Below are positions 1 through 8,829 of a DNA stretch of 48,928 nucleotides, piece by piece; within the stretch, counting starts at the first letter, position 1, and each line of letters starts with the position of its first letter. Both the position numbers and the translations under genes were made by a program. Source of the DNA: Arthrobacter crystallopoietes BAB-32. GTDB lineage: Bacteria > Actinomycetota > Actinomycetes > Actinomycetales > Micrococcaceae. The DNA is taken from positions 1 through 48,928 of the forward strand of contig NZ_ANPE02000105.1 in assembly GCF_000328305.2 (NCBI RefSeq), read 5' to 3'. Under the pieces are notes generated by a model. The model saw nothing but the letters and a program-made list of their open reading frames with translations, was not told the origin of the DNA and ran no database searches.

Positions 1-2
1 GC

Positions 3-1352
3 GACGGTGACGGCCGCGACGCCGACACCCGGGACGACGCCGAGGACGGCGGACGCAACCGCAACCGCCGCAGCCGGAACCGCCGCGATCGCGACGGTGA
101 CGCCGGCAACAACCGGTACCGTGACCGGAACGAGCGTCGCCGCGGCCGGGATCGCTCGCCGGATGTCGATGACACCGAGATTTCGGACGACGACGTACTG
201 CTGCCGGTCGCCGGCATTCTGGACGTCCTGGAGAACTACGCCTTCGTTCGCACTTCCGGGTACCTGCCCGGCCCGAACGACGTCTATGTCTCGCTCGCCC
301 AGGTGAAGAAGTACCACCTGCGCAAGGGCGACGCCGTCGTCGGTGCCATCCGTGCGCCCCGGGACGGCGAGAATCCGAACCCGAACAGCCGGCAGAAGTT
401 CAACGCGCTGGTACGCCTGACCTCGGTCAACGGCAAGCCGGCCGAGGACAACAAGGACCGTGTCGACTTCACCAAGCTGGTTCCGCTCTACCCGTCGGAG
501 CGCCTGCGCCTGGAGACCGAGCCGAAGAAGATTGGCCCCCGCGTTATCGACCTGGTGGCTCCGATCGGCAAGGGCCAGCGCGGCCTGATCGTGTCCCCGC
601 CGAAGGCCGGCAAGACGCTGATCCTGCAGGCCATCGCCAACGCCATCACCATCAACAACCCCGAGGTCCACCTCATGATGGTGCTGGTCGACGAGCGGCC
701 GGAAGAAGTCACCGACATGCAGCGGACGGTCAAGGGCGAGGTTATTGCCTCGACGTTCGACCGGCCTGCCGATGACCACACCACGGTGGCCGAACTCGCC
801 ATCGAGCGTGCCAAGCGCCTGGTGGAAATGGGCATGGACGTCGTGGTCCTGCTGGATTCGATGACCCGCCTCGGTCGCGCGTACAACCTGGCGGCTCCGG
901 CTTCCGGCCGCATCCTGTCCGGCGGCGTGGATTCGTCCGCGCTGTACCCGCCCAAGCGCTTCTTCGGTGCTGCCCGCAACATCGAAAACGGCGGTTCGCT
1001 GACCATCCTCGCCACCGCGCTGGTGGAGACCGGGTCCAAGATGGACGAGGTCATCTTCGAGGAATTCAAGGGCACCGGCAACATGGAACTGCGGCTTTCC
1101 CGCAGCCTGGCCGACAAGCGGATCTTCCCGGCGGTGGACGTCAACGCGTCCGGCACCCGCCGCGAGGAGAACCTGCTCTCGGCTGAGGAAGTCAAGATCA
1201 TGTGGAAGCTGCGCCGCGTGCTGTCCGGCCTGGACACGCAGCAGGCCCTGGAGCTGCTGACCAACAAGATCCGGGACACGCAATCCAACGTCGAGTTCCT
1301 GATGCAGGTCCAGAAGACCACGCTGGGCTCGAAGTCCGACAACGACAAGTAG
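3..1352 (+). CDS. rho: Transcription termination factor Rho, 3' part (5' end outside window)
   Basis: Rho is the hexameric RNA helicase that ends transcription of untranslated RNA. The reading frame is open from base 3, so the gene begins upstream of the window. The first ~55 visible residues are a low-complexity Arg/Asn/Asp/Gly-rich stretch, as in Rho of high-GC actinobacteria. The RNA-binding domain follows (GILDVLENYAFVR, then YLPGPNDVYVS), and then the ATPase domain with the P-loop SPPKAGKT, Walker B VVLLDSMTR and the secondary-channel region SGGVDSSALYPPKRFFGAARN. It ends in the usual C-terminal helices. A strong hairpin lies directly downstream. Identity is certain; only the N-terminal extent is unknown. 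Confidence 0.97.
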   Translation, partial: DGDGRDADTRDDAEDGGRNRNRRSRNRRDRDGDAGNNRYRDRNERRRGRDRSPDVDDTEISDDDVLLPVAGILDVLENYAFVRTSGYLPGPNDVYVSLAQVKKYHLRKGDAVVGAIRAPRDGENPNPNSRQKFNALVRLTSVNGKPAEDNKDRVDFTKLVPLYPSERLRLETEPKKIGPRVIDLVAPIGKGQRGLIVSPPKAGKTLILQAIANAITINNPEVHLMMVLVDERPEEVTDMQRTVKGEVIASTFDRPADDHTTVAELAIERAKRLVEMGMDVVVLLDSMTRLGRAYNLAAPASGRILSGGVDSSALYPPKRFFGAARNIENGGSLTILATALVETGSKMDEVIFEEFKGTGNMELRLSRSLADKRIFPAVDVNASGTRREENLLSAEEVKIMWKLRRVLSGLDTQQALELLTNKIRDTQSNVEFLMQVQKTTLGSKSDNDK

Positions 1353-1359
1353 CTGGGTA

Positions 1360-1423
1360 CCGCCCAGAAGTTTCCGGCTCCGGTAGGCCCGATGCCACTC
1401 CCGGGCCGGAAACTTCTGGGCGG
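1360..1423 (+). terminator. Strong hairpin after rho
   Basis: An 18-bp perfect inverted repeat (arms 1360-1377 and 1406-1423) encloses a 28-nt loop, starting 8 nt after the rho stop. Only a weak T-rich tail (tcgtcgttt) follows, so it is an imperfect intrinsic terminator or an RNA-stabilising hairpin. It separates rho from prfA. Confidence 0.7.
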
Positions 1424-1498
1424 CCTCGTCGTTTAACGGCGTCCCGCGCCGGCGCCGTCGTTATTTAGACTTGTTGTAGAAGCCGAAGGGGTTTTGAG

Positions 1499-2578
1499 AT
1501 GTTTGAGTCCGTCAAGGGCATGCTGGAAGAGCATGCCGAGCTGCAGCAGCAGCTGAGCGATCCGGCTGTTTATGCCGACCAGGCGCTGGCGCGCAAGCTG
1601 GGGCGGCGGTCCGCCCAGCTGAACGGAATCGTCGAGGCGTACAACCGGTGGAAGCAGCTGACCGAGGACCTGGGTGCCGCACGTGAGATGGCGGCCGAGG
1701 ATCCGGAGTTCGCCGCGGAGGTGCCGGGACTGGAAACCGACCTTGAGGCAGCCCAGGAGCGCCTGCGCCGGCTGCTGATTCCGCGGGACCCGGACGATGC
1801 CCGCAACGTGATCATCGAAGTCAAGGGCGGCGAAGGCGGCGACGAAGCCGCGCTTTTTGCCGGGGACCTGCTGCGCATGTACGCCCGCTACGCGGAGAAC
1901 CGCGGCTGGAAGACCGAGATCATCTCGGCGACCGAATCGGACCTTGGCGGCTACAAGGACGTCTCGATGGCGATCAAGGGCTCCTCCAACGATCCTGCCG
2001 AGGGTGTGTGGGCGCGCATGAAGTTCGAAGGCGGCGTGCACCGGGTGCAGCGCGTGCCCGTTACCGAATCACAGGGCCGCATCCATACCTCCGCCGCCGG
2101 CGTGCTGGTGTTGCCCGAAGTGGATGAGCCCGAAGAGGTCGAGATCCACCAGAACGACTTGAAGATCGACGTCTACCGGTCCTCGGGTCCGGGCGGCCAG
2201 TCGGTGAACACCACCGACTCGGCAGTGCGCATCACGCACCTGCCCACCGGCATCGTCGTCGCCATGCAGAACGAGAAGTCCCAGATCCAGAACCGGGAAG
2301 CAGCCATGCGTGTGCTCCGGGCACGGCTGCTGGCCCACCAGCAGGAACAGATCGACGCGGCCAACTCCGAGGCGCGCAAGTCGCAGATCCGGACGATGGA
2401 CCGCTCGGAGCGGATCCGGACCTACAACTTCCCGGAGAACCGGATCGCGGATCACAGGACCGGCTACAAGGCCTACAACCTGGACGCGGTCATGAACGGG
2501 GAGCTGGAACCGGTCATCCAGTCCGCAATCGAAATGGACGAAGAGGCCCGGCTGGCGGCACTGGGCGAGGACCACTAA
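1499..2578 (+). CDS. prfA: Peptide chain release factor 1
   Basis: RF1 recognises UAA and UAG in the ribosomal A site and triggers peptide release. The 359-residue protein has the normal full length. The codon-recognition tripeptide of RF1 is present as PVT at residues 187-189, which distinguishes it from RF2 (SPF). The catalytic GGQ lies at 232-234 within [17 protein letters not shown]. The ATG at 1499 opens the conserved N-terminus [12 protein letters not shown] and is preceded by a GA-rich stretch (aaggggttttgag). The next gene, 5 nt downstream, encodes the methyltransferase that modifies this GGQ glutamine, so enzyme and substrate are likely co-transcribed. Confidence 0.97.
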   Translation: MFESVKGMLEEHAELQQQLSDPAVYADQALARKLGRRSAQLNGIVEAYNRWKQLTEDLGAAREMAAEDPEFAAEVPGLETDLEAAQERLRRLLIPRDPDDARNVIIEVKGGEGGDEAALFAGDLLRMYARYAENRGWKTEIISATESDLGGYKDVSMAIKGSSNDPAEGVWARMKFEGGVHRVQRVPVTESQGRIHTSAAGVLVLPEVDEPEEVEIHQNDLKIDVYRSSGPGGQSVNTTDSAVRITHLPTGIVVAMQNEKSQIQNREAAMRVLRARLLAHQQEQIDAANSEARKSQIRTMDRSERIRTYNFPENRIADHRTGYKAYNLDAVMNGELEPVIQSAIEMDEEARLAALGEDH

Positions 2579-2583
2579 CGGCG

Positions 2584-3429
2584 GTGGCTGCTGCAAGTCT
2601 GGCCGAGGCCTTGGCGGAGGCCGCCCGGCTCCTGGCCGCTGCCGGCGTTCCAAGCCCGCGTGTGGACGCCGAGCTGCTGGCCGCGCATGTGTTGGGCGAA
2701 TCGGCGGGACGGGTTCGGGTCCTGGCACTCACCGGAGCTCCGGAACCGGAGGGGCTGGCGGAGCTCGTGTCGGAACGCGCCCGCCGCGTGCCCCTGCAGC
2801 ACATCACGGGCAAGGCCTACTTCCGCCACCTGGAACTGGCCGTTGGCCCGGGCGTCTTCGTTCCGCGGCCGGAAACGGAAACCGTGGCCCAGCACGCTAT
2901 CGACGCCGCACGTCGGGTGGCGGGGGCGAAGGTCGTCGACCTGGGCACCGGTTCCGGCGCTATTGCCGGTTCGGTAGCTGATGAGGTGCCGGGAGCCGAC
3001 GTGTATGCGGTGGAGCTGAGCGGGCTGGCCTACGCCTGGGCGGAGCGAAACCTGCAGCCTTTGGGTGTAACCCTGGTCAGGGGGGACCTGCGGACCGCAC
3101 TTTCCGAACATGAGGGAACGTTCGACGTCGTTGTTTCCAACCCTCCGTACATCCCGCCGGATGCGGTGCCAGTCGATCCGGAAGTGGCCGAACATGACCC
3201 GGAGCTGGCCTTGTACGGCGGGGGAGTGGACGGCATGGAACTTCCGCGTGCGACAGCGGACAGCGCTGCGCGCCTGCTGAAGCCCGGCGGGTACTTCATT
3301 ATGGAGCATGCCGAAGTCCAGGCCGCCGCTGTGTCCAAATTGCTCGCGGCCGCCGGCTGCTGGAACGATATTGCCACAGTCTCCGATCTCACCGGACGAG
3401 AGCGCGCCACCGCCGCAATCAGGCGGTAA
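2584..3429 (+). CDS. prmC: Release factor glutamine N5-methyltransferase
   Basis: PrmC (HemK) transfers a methyl group from S-adenosylmethionine to the glutamine of the release-factor GGQ motif. The 281-residue protein has a helical N-terminal domain for binding the release factor. A Rossmann methyltransferase domain follows, with the SAM loop VVDLGTGSGAIA and the catalytic NPPY motif at residues 186-189. The HITGKAYFRHLELAVGPGVF segment is typical of the family. The GTG start at 2584 lies 5 nt after the prfA stop, which suggests translational coupling. Confidence 0.95.
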   Translation: MAAASLAEALAEAARLLAAAGVPSPRVDAELLAAHVLGESAGRVRVLALTGAPEPEGLAELVSERARRVPLQHITGKAYFRHLELAVGPGVFVPRPETETVAQHAIDAARRVAGAKVVDLGTGSGAIAGSVADEVPGADVYAVELSGLAYAWAERNLQPLGVTLVRGDLRTALSEHEGTFDVVVSNPPYIPPDAVPVDPEVAEHDPELALYGGGVDGMELPRATADSAARLLKPGGYFIMEHAEVQAAAVSKLLAAAGCWNDIATVSDLTGRERATAAIRR

Positions 3430-3448
3430 CCACGCCACGAATGAAAGA

Positions 3449-4201
3449 ATGAACCCTGTGACCCCCACATTCAACTGCCAGGACGAAGCCGAGCGGAGCG
3501 AAGGACTTGCCGCCGCCCAGACGGCCATCAGCAGCAAACAGTGCGTCGTGATTCCCACTGACACCGTCTACGGGATCGCCGCTGACGCCTTTTCGCCGCA
3601 GGCCGTCGCCACGCTTCTGGCTGCGAAAGGGCGCAGCCGGAAAATGCCGCCACCGGTCCTGATTCCACGGCCGCAGACCATGGACGGACTGGCCGTGGAC
3701 ATCAGCGAAGATGCCCGGCGGCTTGCGGATACGTTCTGGCCGGGCGGCCTGACCCTGATTTTCCATGCGCAGCCGTCGCTGACCTGGGACCTGGGGGAGA
3801 CCAAGGGCACCGTGGCCCTGCGCATGCCGGATGACCGGATTGCTCTGGACCTGCTGGCGCTGACGGGACCGCTGGCCGTATCCTCGGCCAACCGGACGGG
3901 ACGGCCGGCCGCACAAACTGCCGAGGAAGCCTTTGCCCAGCTCGGTGAGTCGGTTGAGGTGTATTTGGAGGCCGGCGCGCGAGACGCCGGCACTTCAGCG
4001 GTGCCTTCCACCATCGTCGATTGCACGTCCACGCCGCTGCGCGTGGTCCGGGAGGGCACGTTCAGCCTCGAGCAGCTGCGCGAAGTCGTCCCCGGAATCC
4101 TTGGGCTGGGTGAAGAACTGCCGGAGCAGCAGACGGAGGCGGAGGGGCCGGAAGACGGCGGAGCGGAACCGCTCCCGCAGGACGGGACAGCCCGGGCATG
4201 A
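3449..4201 (+). CDS. tsaC: L-threonylcarbamoyladenylate synthase (Sua5/YciO/YrdC family)
   Basis: This enzyme makes threonylcarbamoyl-AMP from threonine, bicarbonate and ATP, the first step of t6A modification of ANN-decoding tRNAs. The 250-residue product carries the YrdC-fold hallmarks: PTDTVYGI near the N-terminus, FWPGGLTLIF, TVALRMPDD, the SSANRTGRPA nucleotide-binding segment and the PSTIVD loop. It is short for a Sua5 and lacks the extra C-terminal Sua5 domain, ending instead in an acidic tail. ATG 3449 was chosen; GTG 3458 in the same frame is an alternative. The stop overlaps the next start by 4 nt (ATGA). The order matches M. tuberculosis hemK-Rv1301. Confidence 0.92.
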   Translation: MNPVTPTFNCQDEAERSEGLAAAQTAISSKQCVVIPTDTVYGIAADAFSPQAVATLLAAKGRSRKMPPPVLIPRPQTMDGLAVDISEDARRLADTFWPGGLTLIFHAQPSLTWDLGETKGTVALRMPDDRIALDLLALTGPLAVSSANRTGRPAAQTAEEAFAQLGESVEVYLEAGARDAGTSAVPSTIVDCTSTPLRVVREGTFSLEQLREVVPGILGLGEELPEQQTEAEGPEDGGAEPLPQDGTARA

Positions 4202-6012
4202 GCCGAAGCATTCCCGCCCACGGCAGGACCGCCAGCAGCGACCGCGCCCTTTGGCTCTGGTCACAGTTCCTGCTGGACTCGTTCGCCTGGATCGTCGCGA
4301 TCGTGCTCGCGGTGTACCTGCGCTACGAGATGCAGCTGAGCGGACTGCGGCTGCCGGGCATTTTGGTACTGTGCGGCATTGCCATCGCCTCACAGTTCGC
4401 GGTGGGCTCGGCGTTCGCCCTGTACAAGGGCCGCTACAGTTTCGGCAGCTTCCACGAAGCCAAGCTGCTGGTCATTGTGACGGTCTCGGTCTCGGCGATC
4501 TTGACAGTGGCGTTGCTGTTCTTCGGTATCTCCATGAGCATTGCCCGCGGCACGGGCCTGATTGCCTTCCCCTTCGCGTGCCTGTTCATGGCCGCCATCC
4601 GCTACGTGAAGCGGATGTATGTCGAGAGCAAGGCCAAGCCGGGGGACCAGGCGGCCAGGACGCTCGTCTACGGGGCCGGGTTCGTCGGCAAGTCCATCGT
4701 GACCCGGATGAGCAGTGACCCGGAATCTCCGTGGCTGCCGGTAGGACTGATCGACGACGATCCGGCCAAGAAGCATCTGCGCATCGCCAGCGTGCCGGTG
4801 CTGGGCAGGATGGAAGACCTGCCGGACATCGTGGCCAGGACGAACGCCACCGTGCTGTTGATCGCGATCGCCAACGTGGACGCCAAGCAAGTCCGTCGCA
4901 TTTCCGACGTCGTGGTCGGCTTGAACATCAAGGTCCTGGTTGTGCCCCCGCTGAAGGACATGCTGACCGGCGGCTCGGAGTTCTCGTTCAGGGAGGTCGC
5001 CATCGAAGACCTGATCGGCCGCCAGCCGGTGGACATCCACGTCGACGAAATTGCAGACTACGTCAAAGGCAAGCGTGTGCTGGTGACCGGTGCTGGAGGT
5101 TCCATTGGCTCCGAACTATGCCGCCAGATCAACGACTTCGAGCCTGCCGAGCTGATCATGCTGGACCGTGACGAAACCGGGCTGCAGACCACCCAGATCT
5201 CGCTGACCGGACGGGGACTGCTCAACGGCAAGGACACCGTGCTGGCCGACATCAGGGACGCGACAGCGCTGTCGGACATCTTCCTCGACCGCCAGCCGGA
5301 GGTGGTTTTCCATGCCGCTGCACTCAAGCATGTCTCCCTGCTGGAGCAATATCCGGAAGAGGCGTGGAAAACCAATGTCCTTGGCACACTGAACGTGCTC
5401 AACGCAGCGCGTGCCGCCAACGTGCAGACGTTCGTGAATATCTCCACCGACAAGGCAGCCAATCCCACCACGGTCCTCGGCCATTCAAAGCGGGTCGCGG
5501 AGAAGATCACCGCCTGGGTGGCCCGCGAGTCGGGCCTGAAGTACGTTTCGGTGCGGTTCGGCAACGTCCTTGGCAGCCGCGGCTCCGTATTGCCGCTGTT
5601 CAACGAGCAGATCCGGCATGGGGGGCCGGTTACCGTCACCGATGCCGACGCCACACGGTTCTTCATGACGATCCCGGAAGCCTGCCAGTTGGTGATCCAG
5701 GCCGGTGCCATCGGCCGCGGGGGCGAGGTGCTCATCCTCGACATGGGTGAGCCGGTGCGGATCCTGGATGTAGCGCAGCGCATGATCGCCATGTCCGGCA
5801 AGGACGTCGACATTGTCTTCACCGGATTGCGGCCGGGCGAGAAGCTGCATGAGGACCTCATCGGCGCCGGCGAGGACGATTCGAGGCCGCTGCACCCCAA
5901 GATTTCCCACGCCTGCATCGCTGCCCTCAACCCCGTCCAGATGTCACTCGAAGAGTGGAAGAACCGCCAGCATCTGGCCGCCTCCGGGGACGTAGCGGAG
6001 ACGGCGAAGTGA
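4198..6012 (+). CDS. Membrane-anchored nucleotide-sugar 4,6-dehydratase (WbpM/CapD family)
   Basis: The 604-residue protein resembles the large membrane-bound UDP-sugar 4,6-dehydratases (WbpM, CapD) that start synthesis of 6-deoxy-amino sugars such as QuiNAc or FucNAc for surface glycans. Four hydrophobic segments lie at roughly residues 19-42, 51-75, 88-110 and 118-137. A Rossmann-like domain begins at VYGAGFVGKS, and the catalytic SDR domain has GAGGSIG at 298-304. The segment STDKAANPTTVLGHSK ends at Lys431; the usual SDR Tyr four residues before that Lys is replaced by Leu, as expected for the large dehydratase class, which uses a different acid/base set. It overlaps both neighbours by 4 nt and is followed by a WbpL-like transferase, its usual partner. 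The exact sugar cannot be read from the sequence. Confidence 0.85.
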   Translation: MSRSIPAHGRTASSDRALWLWSQFLLDSFAWIVAIVLAVYLRYEMQLSGLRLPGILVLCGIAIASQFAVGSAFALYKGRYSFGSFHEAKLLVIVTVSVSAILTVALLFFGISMSIARGTGLIAFPFACLFMAAIRYVKRMYVESKAKPGDQAARTLVYGAGFVGKSIVTRMSSDPESPWLPVGLIDDDPAKKHLRIASVPVLGRMEDLPDIVARTNATVLLIAIANVDAKQVRRISDVVVGLNIKVLVVPPLKDMLTGGSEFSFREVAIEDLIGRQPVDIHVDEIADYVKGKRVLVTGAGGSIGSELCRQINDFEPAELIMLDRDETGLQTTQISLTGRGLLNGKDTVLADIRDATALSDIFLDRQPEVVFHAAALKHVSLLEQYPEEAWKTNVLGTLNVLNAARAANVQTFVNISTDKAANPTTVLGHSKRVAEKITAWVARESGLKYVSVRFGNVLGSRGSVLPLFNEQIRHGGPVTVTDADATRFFMTIPEACQLVIQAGAIGRGGEVLILDMGEPVRILDVAQRMIAMSGKDVDIVFTGLRPGEKLHEDLIGAGEDDSRPLHPKISHACIAALNPVQMSLEEWKNRQHLAASGDVAETAK

Positions 6013-7007
6013 CCCACCTGGTGGCTGCTGCAGTGGCCTTCGTCCTCAGCCTGATCCTGCCTGTCCTGCTCAAGCCCATCCTGCTCAGGCTCGGCGTGCT
6101 CGACATCCCGAACGAGAGGTCGTCGCACACTGAAGCCGTAGTCCGCGGCATGGGCATCACCGTGGCTGCCGGTGTCGCGGGCGGCCTGCTGGCAGCGATG
6201 TTGCTGGGATCCGGACAGGGCGTGCCCGTGTTGGCTGCGCTCGGCGGGGCAGCGCTGGCTGCGGCGTTGCTCGGCTGGGTCGAGGACTTCCGCGGGCTGG
6301 GGATCCTGGCCCGGTTCCTGCTGCAGCTGGGCATCGGGGCGGCGGCTACGGCCATGCTGGTGCGGCTAGCGGATTCGACATGGTGGTGGGTGCCGCTGGG
6401 GGCCATTGCCATTGCCGGGTACATCAACGTTGCCAACTTCATGGACGGGGTCAATGGGATTTCCGGTTTGCATGGTTTGGCAGCCGGAGGCCTCTTCGCC
6501 GTTGCCGGGGGGATGACGGGCCTGGCATGGCTGGTGTCGGCGGGCGTGGTTGTGGCAGCTGCATTCGCGGCCTTTCTGCCGTGGAATTTCTCCGGCCGCA
6601 ATTTCCTGGGCGACGTCGGAAGTTACCTTTTGGGCGGATCGCTCGCCGTGACGGGTGTGGCGGCGTTCCTGCACGGAGTCCATCCGGAAATGCTGCTGGG
6701 CCCGGTGGCGGTCTACCTGGCGGACACAATGACCACCCTGCTGCGGCGCATCAGCGCGGGGGAGCGCTGGTACACTCCGCACCGACAGCATGTGTACCAG
6801 CGCCTGACGGATGCCGGCCTGTCCCATCTGCAGTCAGCCCTCGTGGTAACGGTGTGTTCCGTGCTGACTGGAATCTGCGGTTTAATCGCAGCCGAAGGAA
6901 CCCTCCCGGTGAAGGCCGCGGCACTGGCAGCGGGCGTCGCTGTCCTCGTTTTCTATCTGCGTTCCCCCCGGATTTTCCGCCGTTTGCAGGAGCGGTCAAC
7001 CGCCTGA
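6009..7007 (+). CDS. Polyprenyl-phosphate sugar-1-phosphate transferase (MraY/WecA family, WbpL-like)
   Basis: This family moves a sugar-1-phosphate from a UDP-sugar onto undecaprenyl or decaprenyl phosphate in the membrane, starting a lipid-linked glycan. The 332-residue protein is almost entirely hydrophobic segments separated by short loops. The family's Asp-rich motif appears as NFMDGVNGISG, followed by FLGDVGSYLLGG and the HRQHVYQRL histidine motif, which is characteristic of the WbpL branch. GTG 6009 overlaps the dehydratase stop (GTGA), so the two genes are coupled. It sits where M. tuberculosis has rfe/wecA. Whether its substrate is UDP-GlcNAc or the dehydratase-derived sugar is unknown. 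Confidence 0.87.
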   Translation: MTHLVAAAVAFVLSLILPVLLKPILLRLGVLDIPNERSSHTEAVVRGMGITVAAGVAGGLLAAMLLGSGQGVPVLAALGGAALAAALLGWVEDFRGLGILARFLLQLGIGAAATAMLVRLADSTWWWVPLGAIAIAGYINVANFMDGVNGISGLHGLAAGGLFAVAGGMTGLAWLVSAGVVVAAAFAAFLPWNFSGRNFLGDVGSYLLGGSLAVTGVAAFLHGVHPEMLLGPVAVYLADTMTTLLRRISAGERWYTPHRQHVYQRLTDAGLSHLQSALVVTVCSVLTGICGLIAAEGTLPVKAAALAAGVAVLVFYLRSPRIFRRLQERSTA

Positions 7008-7024
7008 GAGGGGCAGACGGACCG

Positions 7025-7057
7025 TTGGCTCCAAGGAACTTCTATCTCATGTAGAAT
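7025..7057 (+). promoter_or_regulatory. Possible promoter of the ATP synthase operon
   Basis: The 103-nt gap before the first atp-associated gene contains TAGAAT (7052-7057), a fair -10 hexamer preceded by TG. The nearest -35-like sequence (TTGGCT, 7025-7030) is 21 nt upstream, which is too far for a standard sigma-70 promoter. This is a weak call based on position and one hexamer. Confidence 0.3.
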
Positions 7058-7110
7058 TCTTCTGGCCGAAAGATCGGTCTCCCCCCTCCCGCACCTCTGG
7101 ACGGACAGCT

Positions 7111-7620
7111 ATGAACGCACGCGAATCCAACGGCCGACGTGCCGTGGGCGCTGCGTCGCTTAGAGCAGCAGGTCCCACGACTTCTCCTTGGCTGCGGATC
7201 CTCGCGAAGGCTGCCGCAGCAGCAGGTGCGGCAACCGTCGTGGTCATGGCTCTCGGAACGGTTATGTCCGGTGGAGGCGCAGCGTTGAGCGCGTTGCTCG
7301 GAGCAGCACTGGTTGTGGTGTTCTTCGGTATCAGCCTCCTGGTTGGGCATGTCGTCGGTCAACGGAATCCCTCCGGTGCCATCGGTGCATTTATTGCCAC
7401 CTACATCCTCAAAGTTGTCGGATTCGGCGCCGCTTTGTTCCTGATCGGCACACCTGAATGGCTGGATACGACCTGGTTCTTCATCGCCGCAGTCGCAGCG
7501 GTGGTCGTGTGGCAGGTGGCTGAAGTCCATGCCTTCTCGCGTGTCCGCTACCAGATCTATGACGACCAGGCAAGCACCCCGAATGGAGCTCCGCGGAAGG
7601 ATGGGCGCCATGCCGGTTAA
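7111..7620 (+). CDS. AtpI-like membrane protein at head of the atp operon (Rv1303-like)
   Basis: This 169-residue protein has a basic N-terminus and four hydrophobic segments (around residues 30-50, 55-78, 92-113 and 118-138). It occupies the position of M. tuberculosis Rv1303, the AtpI-like gene before atpB. AtpI-type proteins are proposed to help assemble the c-ring or supply Mg2+; that role is known only from other bacteria. Sequence similarity to classical AtpI is weak, so the identification relies mainly on topology and position. Its 3' end overlaps the next gene by 11 nt. Confidence 0.7.
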   Translation: MNARESNGRRAVGAASLRAAGPTTSPWLRILAKAAAAAGAATVVVMALGTVMSGGGAALSALLGAALVVVFFGISLLVGHVVGQRNPSGAIGAFIATYILKVVGFGAALFLIGTPEWLDTTWFFIAAVAAVVVWQVAEVHAFSRVRYQIYDDQASTPNGAPRKDGRHAG

Positions 7621-7870
7621 ACCATCCGCAGGCAACGGAAACGGCGGCCAGGAGTACCAAGGTGGCAACACCCTTCTCACCTACATAATTGGCGGGATCA
7701 TCGCCTGGGGTTTGATAGGGTGGGGGCTGGACTATCTGTTGAATACCCGCTGGCTGTTCATCGTCGGAGCCGTTCTAGGCGCCGGCGGGGGATACTATCT
7801 GGCCCGGAAACACAACCTCACGCGCAGCGCACGGCGCCGCCATGGGGACGGCCGGGGAAACAACAACTAA
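7610..7870 (+). CDS. AtpZ/AtpI family small membrane protein
   Basis: The 86-residue product has a hydrophilic start, a two-helix transmembrane hairpin (about residues 23-42 and 47-65, with GWGLDYLLNTRWLFIVGAV across the turn) and a basic, Arg/His-rich tail. This is the pattern of AtpZ-family proteins encoded next to F1Fo ATP synthase genes. ATG 7610 is preferred because GGAAGG lies 9 nt upstream; ATG 7601 in the same frame would leave no spacing. It overlaps the end of the preceding gene and lies 85 nt before atpB. Confidence 0.75.
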   Translation: MPVKPSAGNGNGGQEYQGGNTLLTYIIGGIIAWGLIGWGLDYLLNTRWLFIVGAVLGAGGGYYLARKHNLTRSARRRHGDGRGNNN

Positions 7871-7955
7871 ATGCCAACAACTTCATATGGTGGTGTGCCG
7901 CGTCGGCAGTCCACCCTGAAACGCCCAATGATGGACACTGCAGAGAGGAAACGCG

Positions 7956-8762
7956 TTGATCGCGCTTGCGCTTCCGGCGGCCGCTGATGAAGGTGGCTTC
8001 GTCCCACCCACCCTCGAAGATATGCATCTTCCCGAGATCCTTCCTTGGGGCGCCGAATACGGCACAGGCTTCGGCAAGCAGATGCTGCTGATCCTGCTGT
8101 CCGTCGCACTCATTTCCTGGTTCTTCGTCGCTGCCTCGCGCCGGCGGCAGCTCGTGCCCGGGAAGCTGCAGTTCCTCGGCGAGATGAGCTACAACTTCGT
8201 CCGCAACTCGGTGGGCAAGGACATCATCGGTGAACGGGACTACAAGCCGTTCGTGCCGCTGCTGTTCGCACTGTTCTTCTTCATCCTGGTCAACAACCTC
8301 TTCGGCTCCATCCCGCTGCTGCAGCTGCCTACGCCGTCGCATGTCGGCACCGCCTACGCGCTGGCCGGCATCGTCTACATCACCTGGATTGTTTTGGGCA
8401 TCAAGAAGCACGGCATTGCCTACTTCAAGCTCGCTGTGGTGCCCTCCGGTGTTCCGAAGGCCATCCTGCCGCTGGTCGTCCTCATCGAAATCATTTCGAC
8501 CTTCCTGGTGCGCCCCGTCACGCACAGCCTTCGTCTGTTCGCCACAATGCTGGCCGGCCACTTGATCATCATGCTGGCGGCCGCAGGCTCCGAGTTCCTG
8601 CTCATGGACGGCGCGGCGCTGATCAAGCCGCTTGGCGTGCTGACCCTTGCCGGCGGCGTCGGCATGTTCATGTTCGAAGTCCTGATCCAGGTCCTGCAGG
8701 CCTATGTGTTCACCCTGCTGACCGCGATCTACATCCAAGGCTCGTTGGCCGAGGAACACTAG
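7956..8762 (+). CDS. atpB: F1Fo ATP synthase subunit a
   Basis: Subunit a forms the proton half-channels next to the c-ring. The 268-residue protein has about six membrane segments. The essential arginine is Arg193, within THSLRLFATMLAGH, followed by the conserved LIIMLAAAG helix. Translation probably starts at TTG 7956, because GAGGAA (7945-7950) lies 5 nt upstream and no ATG or GTG suits the conserved N-terminus. The DEGGFVPPTLEDMHLPEILPW segment near the start is typical of actinobacterial subunit a. Confidence 0.96.
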   Translation: MIALALPAAADEGGFVPPTLEDMHLPEILPWGAEYGTGFGKQMLLILLSVALISWFFVAASRRRQLVPGKLQFLGEMSYNFVRNSVGKDIIGERDYKPFVPLLFALFFFILVNNLFGSIPLLQLPTPSHVGTAYALAGIVYITWIVLGIKKHGIAYFKLAVVPSGVPKAILPLVVLIEIISTFLVRPVTHSLRLFATMLAGHLIIMLAAAGSEFLLMDGAALIKPLGVLTLAGGVGMFMFEVLIQVLQAYVFTLLTAIYIQGSLAEEH

Positions 8763-8798
8763 AATTCCCCGCTGGGGATGCTCCTGAACCAAACAACC

Positions 8799-8813
8799 TG
8801 CCCGTCACGGGCA
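8799..8813 (+). promoter_or_regulatory. Short palindrome just upstream of atpE
   Basis: The 15-nt sequence TGCCCGTCACGGGCA is a perfect palindrome around a central C, 16 nt before the atpE start and just ahead of its Shine-Dalgarno sequence. A hairpin here could influence atpE translation or mRNA stability, since c subunits are needed in excess. The function is inferred. Confidence 0.35.
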
Positions 8814-8829
8814 TCTTGAAAGGAAAATA

